Assembly (NCBI GenBank): GCA_026398255.1
Contig: JAPLTG010000009.1
Location: forward strand, 28,098-92,097
Source: Verrucomicrobiota bacterium
GTDB lineage: Bacteria > Verrucomicrobiota > Verrucomicrobiia > Chthoniobacterales > Terrimicrobiaceae
Length of the DNA: 64,000 bases
Direction: 5' to 3'
In this document: in pieces, positions 1-8,393 of the stretch
How the letters are laid out: the number at the start of each line of letters is the position of its first letter
Position numbering within the stretch: the stretch's first letter is position 1
Made by a program: the position numbers and the translations under genes
The notes under the pieces: generated by a model
The model's database searches: none
Seen by the model: the letters and a program-made list of their open reading frames with translations, nothing else
What the model was told of the DNA's origin: nothing

Positions 1-236
1 TATTGGGCATGGGGATGTTCGGGCGCGAGTTTTTCCAGCCACTTTTCGAAATCGCGGTGCAGGCCGGACTCGTCGTCATTGATGAAAACACTGGCCGAGA
101 TGTGCATGGCGTTGACGAGGCACAGCCCCTCGCGGATCCCACTCTCGCGCAGGCAGGCCTCGACCTCCGCGGTGATGTTCAGAAACGCACGGCGGCGGGG
201 GATTTCGAACCAGAGTTCCTTGCGGTGGGATTTCAT
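1..236 (-). CDS. YjbQ/UPF0047 family protein (partial, C-terminus outside window)
   Basis: Reading the minus strand from the ATG at 236 gives 78 codons that run off the left edge without a stop. The visible part matches the N-terminal half of the YjbQ (UPF0047) family, sometimes annotated as secondary thiamine-phosphate synthase: a basic start ([15 protein letters not shown]), then a strand/helix stretch and the family-like segment [20 protein letters not shown] (usually HTSASLTINEN), followed by a [12 protein letters not shown] helix. The family has about 130-140 residues, so roughly 60 are missing. The physiological role of this family is poorly settled. It is divergent from the DUF5069 gene at 312 with 75 bases between the starts. 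Confidence 0.85.
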   Translation of the reverse strand, partial: MKSHRKELWFEIPRRRAFLNITAEVEACLRESGIREGLCLVNAMHISASVFINDDESGLHRDFEKWLEKLAPEHPHAQ

Positions 237-311
237 GGGTGGAACGACTACAACGGCGTCGGGCGGTGGAAAAGCTTCCCGCTCCGATGGGGCTGTTTTA
301 TTTTCCTCTCC

Positions 312-725
312 ATGAAATATCCGCGCTCACCCAAAGACACCGTCGGTGGAATCGTCTACTTCGGACGGATGATCGACAAAATCCGGTTGATGAACGCCGG
401 AGAGTTGCATCCCGAACTCCACGCGAATCTCGGCAAGGGCTTCGACGAGCGGGCGAGCTCGCTGCTCGGCGTGACCTACGAAAACCTCCGCGCCCGTGTG
501 GGTGAAGGCGGCTCCGACGACGAAATCCTTACGTGGTGTTTCCAAAACGGCACACAGCCCTCGGAGGAGCAGATCGAAATTTGGAATTGCTTCATGCTGA
601 AGCGGGGTTGGAACGACGAGTTATCGGAGACGCTGGTGCGGCGAAAAAAGGAGAGCGGCCTAGAGGCACGCGACGACATCCAAACGATGTTTCAATACAT
701 CGACGCCGACGAGGGGCGGGGCTAA
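312..725 (+). CDS. DUF5069 domain-containing protein
   Basis: A 137-residue cytosolic protein starting at the ATG at 312 ([20 protein letters not shown]). The opening matches the DUF5069 family of small uncharacterised proteins, with the typical order: Arg-Ser-Pro start, [16 protein letters not shown] helix, a conserved middle [11 protein letters not shown] and a Cys-Phe turn before the C-terminal helix. An upstream in-frame extension to base 3 exists but is antisense to the YjbQ-like gene, so the internal ATG is preferred. No signal peptide or membrane segment. It ends 3 bases before the convergent nucleotidyltransferase-like gene. Function unknown; no catalytic assignment is attempted. Confidence 0.8.
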   Translation: MKYPRSPKDTVGGIVYFGRMIDKIRLMNAGELHPELHANLGKGFDERASSLLGVTYENLRARVGEGGSDDEILTWCFQNGTQPSEEQIEIWNCFMLKRGWNDELSETLVRRKKESGLEARDDIQTMFQYIDADEGRG

Positions 726-728
726 GGA

Positions 729-1184
729 CTACTCGCTGACCTTCTTTTTCAGTTTCAGCGTTTGGTTCAGCAGCGGCAGGTGGGCGATATCCTTCGGTCG
801 CTTGATGTGCTTCTTGCTGGCGATGATTCTTTGGAGAGGTAGAACACGAATCTGGCGTCCATCCCAATCCAGCGCAACGGCGTGGTCATACTCGTCGGCG
901 AAGGATTTGAGTCCATCGATGCGGTAAAGAAAATTTACGAGCGTGTCATCGGCGAGTGCCACAACAGTTCGAGCTAGGATTTCGGCGCCGAGTTTTTTTG
1001 CGATATCGAGGGCCTTCACATATCGGCGCTCTGGCAATTCCAGCCAGATGTCGGTGTCCAAGGTGGTCGCGGGGACACCTTGCAGAATAGCGGCCGTCAT
1101 TCCGGCGAATTGAAACCGAATGCCTTCCTCTGTGAGCGCGTCAACAAGCCGAGCGAGCGGAGATGGGCTTGGTGCATCGCCCAC
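729..1184 (-). CDS. Putative nucleotidyltransferase-fold protein (AbiEii/DUF6036-like)
   Basis: A 151-residue protein whose residues about 20-60 show the layout of a minimal nucleotidyltransferase: a beta strand (IRFQFAGMTAAILQG), then a D-x-D pair in TTLDTDIWLELPE, then a helix with KALDIAKKLGAEIL. This order (Gly-rich helix followed by DxD) is seen in the AbiEii/DUF6036-type NTase families, some of which are toxins of type IV toxin-antitoxin systems. The rest is a small alpha/beta tail ending in a Lys-rich helix. The start at 1184 overlaps the preceding 58-residue gene by 88 bases; the next ATG at 1103 would remove the first strand, so the overlap seems real. Substrate and function cannot be told from sequence. 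Confidence 0.6.
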   Translation of the reverse strand: MGDAPSPSPLARLVDALTEEGIRFQFAGMTAAILQGVPATTLDTDIWLELPERRYVKALDIAKKLGAEILARTVVALADDTLVNFLYRIDGLKSFADEYDHAVALDWDGRQIRVLPLQRIIASKKHIKRPKDIAHLPLLNQTLKLKKKVSE

Positions 1185-1273
1185 CTTTCGTCGGGTGTTG
1201 CGGAGAGGCTTCGGGCGAACAGGAACCTTTCGTGTTCGCTGAGGCCGGGGACTTTTCTGAGAAGTCTTTCCAT
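1097..1273 (-). CDS. Small hypothetical protein paired with the NTase-like gene
   Basis: A 58-residue ORF beginning at ATG 1273 (MERLLRKVPGLSEHERFLFA) with no signal peptide or membrane segment. It is helical and basic/acidic mixed, and its C-terminal third (LGLLTRSQRKAFGFNSPE) is read in a different frame over the first 88 bases of the downstream NTase-like gene. The order short gene first, longer enzyme second, with a long overlap, indicates coupled translation. I do not recognise the family. An antitoxin, adaptor or regulatory subunit would fit the arrangement, but this is inference from context only. Confidence 0.5.
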   Translation of the reverse strand: MERLLRKVPGLSEHERFLFARSLSATPDERWAMHQAHLRSLGLLTRSQRKAFGFNSPE

Positions 1274-1387
1274 GCGCAGCCGTTTTTTTTTCACCTGACG
1301 GAGCCTATGCGCCGTCGGAGGGAGAGTCAACGCGGCGGGGCATTTTTGAATTGAGCTAATGGGCGGGGGGGCGCACCTTCCGCCGGA

Positions 1388-2761
1388 ATGGATTTTGTTA
1401 ATCTCACGCGCCACTTGGGAATCGGTGCGAACTCTTATTGGATCCGGGTCGGGGGGAAGAACATTATTCTCGATGCCGGCGCGGACCCGAAGGTCGATGG
1501 ACTCGGCACGACGGCGGATTTTTCCAAAGTGCCCGAGGGCTCGGTGGACGCGATCATCATCACCCACGCGCACCAGGACCACATCGGTTCGTTGCCAGTG
1601 CTGACGCGCCGCGAGCCGCAGGCGCCGGTTTTTATGACCGAGCCGACGGCGCACATTTGCGAGATCATGCTGCACAATTCGGTGAGCGTGATGACGCGCC
1701 AGCGGGAGGAATTGAGCCTGATGGAGTATCCGCTCTTCACGCACCGGGGGGTGGATTTTTGCGAGCAGGCCTGGGTGCGGTGCGGATTGCGCCAGCGCTA
1801 CAACCTCGCGGGCGAGCCGTCGGTGGATGATGACGAGGTGACTTTCGAGTTCTACCACGCCGGCCACATTCTTGGTTCGGCGGGCGTTCTGATTCGGCAC
1901 AAGGGGAAGTCGCTCTTCTACACGGGCGATGTGAATTTCGAAAACCAGACGATCATGAGCGGGGCGGCCTTTCCCGAGGGCGGGGTGGATTTTTTGATCA
2001 TGGAGACGACGCGAGGCGATGCGCAGACGCCGGCGGGCTTCTCGCGGGCGAGTGAGGAGGAGAGGTTTTCGCGGGCGGTGCGGCGGGCGATCGATGATGG
2101 CGGGACGGTAACGATTCCTGTTTTCGCGCTCGGCAAGACGCAGGAAATCCTGGCGATCCTCTGGAAAATGAGACTCCACGGTGAGATTCCGGCGCTGCCG
2201 ATCTACATCGGGGGATTGAGCGTGAAGGTCACGACGGTCTATGACGCGCTAGCTGGAAACTCCACGCGGAGCCATCCCGAGCTGCAGCTGCTCCAAGAAA
2301 TGGCGCCGTATGTGCTCTCGGGCCGTGAGATTGTGGATGCGATGCCTCGCAAGAAGGCGATCTACGCTCTCTCCAGCGGCATGATGACGGAGCACACGCT
2401 CTCGAATATTTTCGCAAGGCGGATTCTGAGTGATGCCTCACAGACATTGTTGTTTGTTGGCTATTCCGATCCCGACTCCCCGGCGGCAAAAGTCCGCAAG
2501 GCGGCGCCGGGGGACGAGGTGAAACTCGACAAGGATTTCCCGGCTGTGCCGGTGCGGTGCCGCGTGGAGGAGTTCAGCTTCAGCGCGCACTCGAGCCGGG
2601 AGATGTTGCGGAACTATGTGCTGGCTCTGAAGCCGGCGAAGATCGTGCTGGTGCATGGCGACGAGCCGGCGATGCAGTGGTTCCAGCTCGAATTTTTCAA
2701 GGGGCTCGAGGGAGCCGAGGTGGTGATTCCGGTGCCGGGACGGAAATACTCGCTCGAGTAG
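1388..2761 (+). CDS. Metallo-beta-lactamase fold / beta-CASP RNA-processing exonuclease
   Basis: A 457-residue soluble enzyme. Residues 59-65 hold the metal-binding THAHQDH motif (H60, H62, D64, H65); later signature elements are FYHAGHILGSAG, LFYTGDVNF (motif 4) and, in the C-terminal half, SFSAHSSREML and IVLVHGDEPAMQWF, the set typical of beta-CASP nucleases related to CPSF73/Ysh1 and bacterial YkuD-unrelated RNases of the same group. The family uses two zinc ions to cut RNA phosphodiester bonds. Length is normal for short bacterial members. It starts at ATG 1388, 114 bases from the divergent small gene, and ends just before the convergent regulator gene at 2768. The exact RNA substrate is unknown. 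Confidence 0.88.
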   Translation: MDFVNLTRHLGIGANSYWIRVGGKNIILDAGADPKVDGLGTTADFSKVPEGSVDAIIITHAHQDHIGSLPVLTRREPQAPVFMTEPTAHICEIMLHNSVSVMTRQREELSLMEYPLFTHRGVDFCEQAWVRCGLRQRYNLAGEPSVDDDEVTFEFYHAGHILGSAGVLIRHKGKSLFYTGDVNFENQTIMSGAAFPEGGVDFLIMETTRGDAQTPAGFSRASEEERFSRAVRRAIDDGGTVTIPVFALGKTQEILAILWKMRLHGEIPALPIYIGGLSVKVTTVYDALAGNSTRSHPELQLLQEMAPYVLSGREIVDAMPRKKAIYALSSGMMTEHTLSNIFARRILSDASQTLLFVGYSDPDSPAAKVRKAAPGDEVKLDKDFPAVPVRCRVEEFSFSAHSSREMLRNYVLALKPAKIVLVHGDEPAMQWFQLEFFKGLEGAEVVIPVPGRKYSLE

Positions 2762-2767
2762 CGGGGA

Positions 2768-3415
2768 TCAGGCCGGGCGCTGGGAGAGCGGCGTGTGGAG
2801 TTCGTGCCGGATTTCGTATTGATCGCCGAGGATTTGGGTTTTGCGCCGCACGGGGACTCCGAGGATTTGGCGAAACATCGATTCCTCCAGGGTGTCGGCT
2901 TCGGGGAAGGCCTTGTGGAGCGCGGCTGAGGGGTTGTGGCGTTCGACGATGCGGAAGCCGATCTCGAGAGATGCCATGTAGCCCTCGGAATCCCGCAGGG
3001 CGGTGAGGCGTTCCATTTTTTCCGAGATCGGCAGGCTGGCCGGAATCGAGGCGCGGTATTTTTCGAGGCGTTCTTGGAAGTGGAGGAAGAGGAGCTTCCC
3101 GGCGCTGGCGGAGCCGAAGAGGTTTTGGGCGTGGCGGAGGATGGAGATCGCGGTGGCGTTGTCATTTTCCTCGAACCAAGCTTGGCCTCGGCGCGAGAGG
3201 GCGTAGACGAGCAGCGGTCGGCCGGGGCCCCGGTGGGTATTGCGACTGGCGAGGAGTCCGCGCTTCTCGAGGGCGAGGCAGTGGGATTTCGCGCCCATGT
3301 AGCTGAGGCCAAGCTTTTCGGCGAGGGGGCGGACGGGGAGCGGTCCGGAGGATTTGATTTCGCGGAGGACTTCGTCCTGACGGCAAGTGGCGGACTTTGG
3401 GGCGCCGGGAGGCAT
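2768..3415 (-). CDS. Winged-helix transcriptional regulator (SufR/ArsR-like)
   Basis: A 215-residue protein. Residues about 10-75 form a winged helix-turn-helix (EVLREIKSSGPLPVRPLAEK then LGLSYMGAKSHCLALEKRGL and a wing with RGPGRPLLVYALSRRG), the layout of ArsR/DeoR-type regulators and of SufR. The C-terminal region (SEKMERLTALRDSEGYMASLE) also resembles the SufR-type effector domain, but the four-cysteine iron-sulfur signature of SufR is not visible. The chosen ATG at 3415 lies 4 bases after the stop of the TPR gene; a longer in-frame extension would run into that gene. It closes the exosortase/polysaccharide operon and may regulate it, which is inference from position. Confidence 0.75.
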   Translation of the reverse strand: MPPGAPKSATCRQDEVLREIKSSGPLPVRPLAEKLGLSYMGAKSHCLALEKRGLLASRNTHRGPGRPLLVYALSRRGQAWFEENDNATAISILRHAQNLFGSASAGKLLFLHFQERLEKYRASIPASLPISEKMERLTALRDSEGYMASLEIGFRIVERHNPSAALHKAFPEADTLEESMFRQILGVPVRRKTQILGDQYEIRHELHTPLSQRPA

Positions 3416-3419
3416 GGGG

Positions 3420-5252
3420 CTAATCTGCTGGCAAGAGGGCGCGTTCCTCGGGGCGGAGTTGATCTTTTCTGATCGTGGATGCGATCTCGTCGGCCTCGGA
3501 TTTTTTGCCGTTGGCGTAGAGCACGGCGGCGCGGATATTTTTCCAAGGCTCGGGTGCGGTGGACCAAGCGATGAGCTTGTCCTTGTAGATTTCATCGGCT
3601 TGGGCGGGCTCTCCATCCTTTAAGAGAGCAAGCGCGGCGATGCTCATCGCGGCGAGGGAATTTGGAGATTTCTTGAGGTTATCTCTAGCAAGCACGGCCG
3701 CATCGAATCCGCTCTGGTTCGTGAGGAGTTGCAGGTAGGCACGGTCGCTGCGGGCCTCTTCGAGGTTCGGGAAAACTTCGAGGAATTCGTTATAAACAGG
3801 GATCAGGTCAATGGCCGGGGAGTTTTTTGGAGTGCATCGGATGATGCCGAGATAGCCTTCCAAGGCCGACTCGCGCCGCCTGGCGAGAACTGTGAAGACC
3901 TTGGCGGCTTGTTCGTTTTCGCCGATCCGCATCGTGTAGGCGGCCACGAAGGAGACGACCTCGGGTTTTTCGTATTGGAGGGAAAGGTGCATCTCGCGCC
4001 AGTTCTTGGCGGCGTTCTCGGAGTCGCCGGATTTTTGCGCAGCGCGTGCCAGGAAGAGCATCCGAATACTTTCAGAAAGGCCCGAAACGGAATTGGCATC
4101 GAGCATGGTGAAAACATCATTCCAGCGGCCGAGTCCAGCGAGGGCGTCGAGGTAGATGAGGAGCCACTCGGTTTTGGCGAGGGCGCGGTCGCGGCCGATA
4201 AAGGCGAGGGATTCTTCTTGGAATTGGCGGGCGGCCAACCATCGCGCGTAGCTGATTTGCTCTTCCTCGTTCTGGGTGGAGAGGCGGGTGGAGAGCTTGG
4301 AAAGGACGGCTCGCTTGGAAGCGGGGTCGTGGAGGATCTGCAGCTGCCCGGCGAGGAAGTAATCGGCGTTGGCGCGAAGCGGGTGGGCTTCGAGGCTTTT
4401 CGCGAGGGCGAGGGATTCGGGGGAGTTTTTGATGCCCTCGTCGATCGTCTGTTTCGCGAGGATGCGAAGGGCGGCGAGGCCGTTTTCGGAATTCTTTTTG
4501 GAAAGAGGAACGAGGATTTGACGACTGACTTCGGGGTTGGATTTCAGAACGAGCTCGGCCGTGGCGAGCAGGATTTTCTCGCCCTCGGCGGGTGGAAAAT
4601 TCTGCAACGAAGCGCGGGCAAGGTCCACAGCGGCTTGGGGATTCCCCTCAGCGGCAGTGAGTCGCATCTCGACGATGGTGCGTCGTGCGGAGGGATGGGG
4701 CTCGAGTTTTTTCAGGGCCTCTTTGGTGATGGTGGTCTTGCGAAAAACGAGGGATTGCTCGGCAAGGACGACTAATTCTTCGGGACGGGCCTGGCCTTCA
4801 AGCATCAGAGCCTCCAGAATCCCAAGCGCGGCCTGGTCCCCGATGCTGGCATTGAAGATTCGGACGCGGCGGAAGATGTCTTCATCCCCCGGAGCAAGGA
4901 CAACGGCCTGCCTCATGAAAACAAACGCCTTTTGGAGATTGCCAGCGGATCCGTATTGCTCGCAGCGATCCATTAAATGACTTGCTCGCAATATTTTGAA
5001 CTTTCGGTAAATCGGCAGGGCGGAAAGTGAGACGATAATGCAAAAAATCAGGATGCCCGCGACAATCTGAAAGCGGATGTCGAAGGCGATATTCCGGAGG
5101 ATGTGGGTGGGTTGTTTGTGGCCACGGTCGTCATCGTAATCCGGCAGGTGATTGTGATCGGGCAGAGAAGCGGGGCCTGGATTTTCCTCGCTTTCGGGCG
5201 GTGGGGTCACAGAGCGACGACGGGGCGCTTTTTTATCGGACATCCCACTCAT
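3420..5252 (-). CDS. Membrane-anchored TPR-repeat protein of the exosortase operon
   Basis: A 610-residue protein starting at ATG 5252, whose ATGA overlaps the exosortase stop. Residues 1-60 are basic and Pro-rich and cytoplasmic; about residues 65-85 (FQIVAGILIFCIIVSLSALP) form one transmembrane segment, and the remainder is a long alpha-helical solenoid with TPR-like helix pairs (for example NLQKAFVFMRQAVVLAPGDE and SENAAKNWREMHLSLQYEKP). Such proteins commonly serve as scaffolds in exopolysaccharide or exosortase clusters. It is translationally coupled to the exosortase and followed 4 bases later by the winged-helix regulator. A long possible N-terminal extension in the same frame lies inside the exosortase gene and is rejected. 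Confidence 0.8.
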   Translation of the reverse strand: MSGMSDKKAPRRRSVTPPPESEENPGPASLPDHNHLPDYDDDRGHKQPTHILRNIAFDIRFQIVAGILIFCIIVSLSALPIYRKFKILRASHLMDRCEQYGSAGNLQKAFVFMRQAVVLAPGDEDIFRRVRIFNASIGDQAALGILEALMLEGQARPEELVVLAEQSLVFRKTTITKEALKKLEPHPSARRTIVEMRLTAAEGNPQAAVDLARASLQNFPPAEGEKILLATAELVLKSNPEVSRQILVPLSKKNSENGLAALRILAKQTIDEGIKNSPESLALAKSLEAHPLRANADYFLAGQLQILHDPASKRAVLSKLSTRLSTQNEEEQISYARWLAARQFQEESLAFIGRDRALAKTEWLLIYLDALAGLGRWNDVFTMLDANSVSGLSESIRMLFLARAAQKSGDSENAAKNWREMHLSLQYEKPEVVSFVAAYTMRIGENEQAAKVFTVLARRRESALEGYLGIIRCTPKNSPAIDLIPVYNEFLEVFPNLEEARSDRAYLQLLTNQSGFDAAVLARDNLKKSPNSLAAMSIAALALLKDGEPAQADEIYKDKLIAWSTAPEPWKNIRAAVLYANGKKSEADEIASTIRKDQLRPEERALLPAD

Positions 5253-6835
5253 GGCTGGACGGCTGGGGTGCCGACTTCCAAGGATTGCTCCAAGTAGCGT
5301 TGCAAGACCACGCTCGCTTCCGCGACATGATCCGTTCCCCATACGGCGGCTTCCAGTAGACGCTGACCGCGATTCCTGACTCCACTAGCAACGGCAGCCC
5401 ATCGTCCCTCGCTCGAGCTGATGCCCGTTTCAGATTCCAACATGGGCGCATTATGAGAATTCGGTTGGCGGTCTGCAATAATCGAATGAAAAACAAGAAT
5501 TGGCCGTCCCCTATCGGAAAAAAGATACACATTAAATGGCAAGATGATTCCCTTTGCGCGGATTTCAAGAGGCTCAAGCTGGCGCACCATTTTCATTCCG
5601 ATACTTCCGAGGCAGGTCTCGGGATTATGAATATTGATGGCCTGCGCCGCCGTGCGACCGGCGGGCCAGCGAAAATAGAAAAACTGCCAGGGGCGCTCTT
5701 GGGCATCTCGGAAGGTTTCCGAAAATCCCTCGGGGAAAAATAGAATCCGGCGCGTCTTGTCAGCCACGGGGACGGGCTTCGTTCCGGCCGTGCCTTCGCG
5801 GATGGTCCAGCCAGCCGAGGAAGGCGACTGGCGTTCATGCAGGCGATACCATGCCTCGGTTCCACCCAGCGAAAGAACCAAGAGCGTGAATCCAAAAAAA
5901 GCGGCCCTCCGGAGCTGACCCGGCACCTCGGGGGTGGGAGGGGGTGGCGGCAGTTTCTGCGGAGGCATGTGGCGAGTCCGCCGGTAGTGGAGGGCATACG
6001 AGAGAAGCCACAGGGAACCAAGGGTGAAAGCCAGCGTCGCGAAGCCAGCGGCGTCATGCCACGACTCCAAAGTGGCCAGGCCCTGCGTGGCAGCGACGAG
6101 GGAGAGCGTGGTGGCACGAATGAAATTCCCAAAGATGGCGAATCCCAGAGCTGAAAAAACCAGCATCCCGCGCGTGAAGATCCCGAACCGGAAAATCTCC
6201 CCGAAAAACAGCGAAGCCATCAGGCCGCTTTGCATGGAGCGCACTCCACTGCAGGCCTCCTCCACGCCAATCAACCCACCTGGCACGGAGATCAAATTTC
6301 CGCGCCGGACGGCTTCGAAACCGCACCAATGCAGGACCTCAAGCGCCGCGATGGCGTTTTTTTCCATGAGAAATCCCATGAACGCCTCCTCCGCGTTGCG
6401 CGGCCAGGGAACGGCGATGAGAAAAAATGTGATCGGGAAAAAAAAGTGCCGCAGCCAAGGCCGACCGCCCAGCGAGTGAACCAACACCAACGAGATCGCC
6501 ACCGCACTGATCGCTCCGAACATCCCCGGGATACGCCATTCAGGGTTGGCTTCGAAAAACGGCTGAATTCCCGCAAGGAAAACCAGCGGGGGCAGCGCGA
6601 GAAGGAGGTTCCGCGACAGGTTGGCGGGTGGCGCCGCCGCCGGGCGGTCTCCCCAGCGTTGCAGAAACAATCCCACGCAAAGGAGGGGAACGAGAAAACC
6701 GTAGCTGTATTGCGGATCGATCTCCCAATCAGTCCAAAGCATCCGAATGGCCAGCCACCACACGGCGGCGAGACCGGCAGCGAGGGGCAGAAAGTCCCGG
6801 AGGGGGCTTCGGTTGGCGGAATTTTCGAGTTTCAC
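5249..6835 (-). CDS. Exosortase with C-terminal EpsI-like domain (fusion)
   Basis: A 528-residue inner-membrane protein with about eight hydrophobic helices in residues 15-285. The exosortase catalytic triad is visible: Cys195 in EEACSGVRSM, Arg240 in FGNFIRATTL and His260 in LESWHDAAGF. Exosortases are thought to cleave PEP-CTERM-type sorting tails at the cytoplasmic membrane. After a Pro-rich linker (about 291-310) and one more helix, residues 330-528 form a periplasmic EpsI-like domain carrying NIHNPETCLG, matching the HSPExCLP-type motif of EpsI. Exosortase-EpsI fusions are known in some bacteria. It overlaps both neighbours by 4 bases. No protein in this window shows a PEP-CTERM-like tail, so its substrates lie elsewhere. 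Confidence 0.9.
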   Translation of the reverse strand: MKLENSANRSPLRDFLPLAAGLAAVWWLAIRMLWTDWEIDPQYSYGFLVPLLCVGLFLQRWGDRPAAAPPANLSRNLLLALPPLVFLAGIQPFFEANPEWRIPGMFGAISAVAISLVLVHSLGGRPWLRHFFFPITFFLIAVPWPRNAEEAFMGFLMEKNAIAALEVLHWCGFEAVRRGNLISVPGGLIGVEEACSGVRSMQSGLMASLFFGEIFRFGIFTRGMLVFSALGFAIFGNFIRATTLSLVAATQGLATLESWHDAAGFATLAFTLGSLWLLSYALHYRRTRHMPPQKLPPPPPTPEVPGQLRRAAFFGFTLLVLSLGGTEAWYRLHERQSPSSAGWTIREGTAGTKPVPVADKTRRILFFPEGFSETFRDAQERPWQFFYFRWPAGRTAAQAINIHNPETCLGSIGMKMVRQLEPLEIRAKGIILPFNVYLFSDRGRPILVFHSIIADRQPNSHNAPMLESETGISSSEGRWAAVASGVRNRGQRLLEAAVWGTDHVAEASVVLQRYLEQSLEVGTPAVQP

Positions 6836-8295
6836 CGGCCCTTGCCGAAAAGCATCACATGAAGAGTTTTCAGGATCACGGTGGCGTCGAGGGCGATGGA
6901 AAAATGCCGGATGTAGTAGAGGTCATACATCAATTTTTCGATCGTATCCTCGATGTTGGCTCCATAGGGGTAATTCACTTGGGCCCAACCCGTGATGCCC
7001 GGTCGGACGAGGTGCCGGAAGTGATAATAGGGAATCGCCTGCTCGTAACGCTCCACGCATTTGATCCACTCCGCGCGTGGCCCAATGAGGCTCATTTCGC
7101 CCCGGAGCACATTCCAGAGTTGCGGCAACTCATCGAGTCGCGTGAGGCGGAGCCAATGCCCGAGACGGGTCACACGGGGGTCACCTTCCACGGTGTAGAG
7201 TCCCTTAAACTCGCTGCCGACCTCCATCGTGCGGAATTTGTGCAAGGTGAAAAGACTGCCGTGCTGACCGACGCGCGTCTGGCTGAAAAAAACCGGGCCG
7301 CGTCTCTCGAGTTTGATCAGCAAGGCGACGAGGGCCATCAACGGGGCCATGATCAAAAGCGTGAGCGAGGCCAGAACGAGATCGAAAATCCGCTTCAGCG
7401 AAGCGAAAGCAGAGTGCTGCACGAGTTGGAACCCCGAATCCAACGGCCAGCTCCGACTGAGCAGGTCGGGTGGCATTTTGTGCCAGAAGGTTTCGTGGAA
7501 CGAATGCATCGTGTAAACCGGCAGTTCGCGGAAATGCACAGCGACCAGCGCCGCGAGGACATCGTTATTCAGGTGGTCCGTGTGCGTGGCGATGACGATG
7601 CCCTCGTGCTCAAAGTTCGAATGCCCTTCCAGATCCTTAATAACCTCGGCGGCCAATCCCTCGTAAACCGGCGTTCCAGGACCTGCGACATTGCGACCGA
7701 CTTCCGCGTCGCCCGTGGCAAAAAAGTGCAACTGCTCCCGGAGACCCTTCGCGGCGGAAGTTTTGAAAAACCTCTCACCCGACTCGGCATCGCTAATCAC
7801 AAGCAGGCGGCGATTTTCCCTGGCCATGCCCGGGGTCGAGTAAAACAAACGCCGCTGGAAGAGAGAGAAAAGGGTGAAAGCCAGAAACGAACCCGAGAAA
7901 ATCGCGCGACTCGAGGCCACCGCGCCACCGAAACTCGCCACCAAGTAAACCGCGAAAGCCGAGAGCAGAAAGGCCGCGAAACAGGTGATCAGATGCTCGC
8001 TCGTGTAGCCCAGGGATTTCATCTCCGATCGCGGGTCGTAGGCTCCGATCAAACTGAGCGTGAATATCGAAATGATCATCGGCAGAAGCACTTCAGCCCA
8101 CCCGAATCGGTTAAAATCCCCGGTGAACTCCGACAGGGCCAAGTAAGATCCCGCCCAAGCCGCCGCATCCAGCAGGAGAAACAACAGCATCATCGACCGC
8201 TCCCGAGTCGAGCCCCGGGCAACTTTCAAGCCCGCAGGAAACAAATTCGCCGGACGGGCGGCAAAAATTTCAGGCGTGTGTTCTGTAACCTGCAT
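6832..8295 (-). CDS. Exopolysaccharide polyprenyl glycosylphosphotransferase
   Basis: A 487-residue inner-membrane sugar-1-phosphate transferase that starts lipid-linked polysaccharide repeats on undecaprenyl phosphate. Residues about 35-160 hold four predicted membrane helices, followed by a CoA-binding-like middle domain. Residues about 290-487 are the bacterial sugar transferase domain: KRIFDLVLASLTLLIMAPLM helix, KLERRGPVFFSQTRVG, FTLHKFRTM, RLDELPQLWNVLRGEMSLIG and VRPGITGWAQVNY, all family hallmarks. It is the first gene of the operon and its stop overlaps the exosortase start by 4 bases, tying capsule or EPS initiation to exosortase expression. The preceding 98-base gap to the divergent PAP2 gene should contain its promoter. 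Confidence 0.93.
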   Translation of the reverse strand: MQVTEHTPEIFAARPANLFPAGLKVARGSTRERSMMLLFLLLDAAAWAGSYLALSEFTGDFNRFGWAEVLLPMIISIFTLSLIGAYDPRSEMKSLGYTSEHLITCFAAFLLSAFAVYLVASFGGAVASSRAIFSGSFLAFTLFSLFQRRLFYSTPGMARENRRLLVISDAESGERFFKTSAAKGLREQLHFFATGDAEVGRNVAGPGTPVYEGLAAEVIKDLEGHSNFEHEGIVIATHTDHLNNDVLAALVAVHFRELPVYTMHSFHETFWHKMPPDLLSRSWPLDSGFQLVQHSAFASLKRIFDLVLASLTLLIMAPLMALVALLIKLERRGPVFFSQTRVGQHGSLFTLHKFRTMEVGSEFKGLYTVEGDPRVTRLGHWLRLTRLDELPQLWNVLRGEMSLIGPRAEWIKCVERYEQAIPYYHFRHLVRPGITGWAQVNYPYGANIEDTIEKLMYDLYYIRHFSIALDATVILKTLHVMLFGKGR

Positions 8296-8393
8296 GGGCT
8301 GGGGTGCTAATCAAATCGAGACAGTGAAAAACAAAGCTCCACATACATAACTGCCTGAAGGGGCGGGGCAATTTATTTTTTGCGGCCCTTCGC

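Noticed and set aside
3..311. N-terminal extension of the DUF5069 protein from base 3
   Set aside because: This part is antisense to the YjbQ-like gene and the family N-terminus begins at the ATG at 312.
1097..2179. A 360-codon open frame on the minus strand opposite the beta-CASP gene
   Set aside because: Only its last 58 codons (from 1273) look like a real small gene; the rest is low-complexity antisense translation of the metallo-beta-lactamase gene.
6628..8310. A 560-codon open frame on the plus strand
   Set aside because: It lies antisense to the sugar transferase and the exosortase start, and its translation is Arg/Glu/His-rich without any domain. High GC makes long antisense frames common here.
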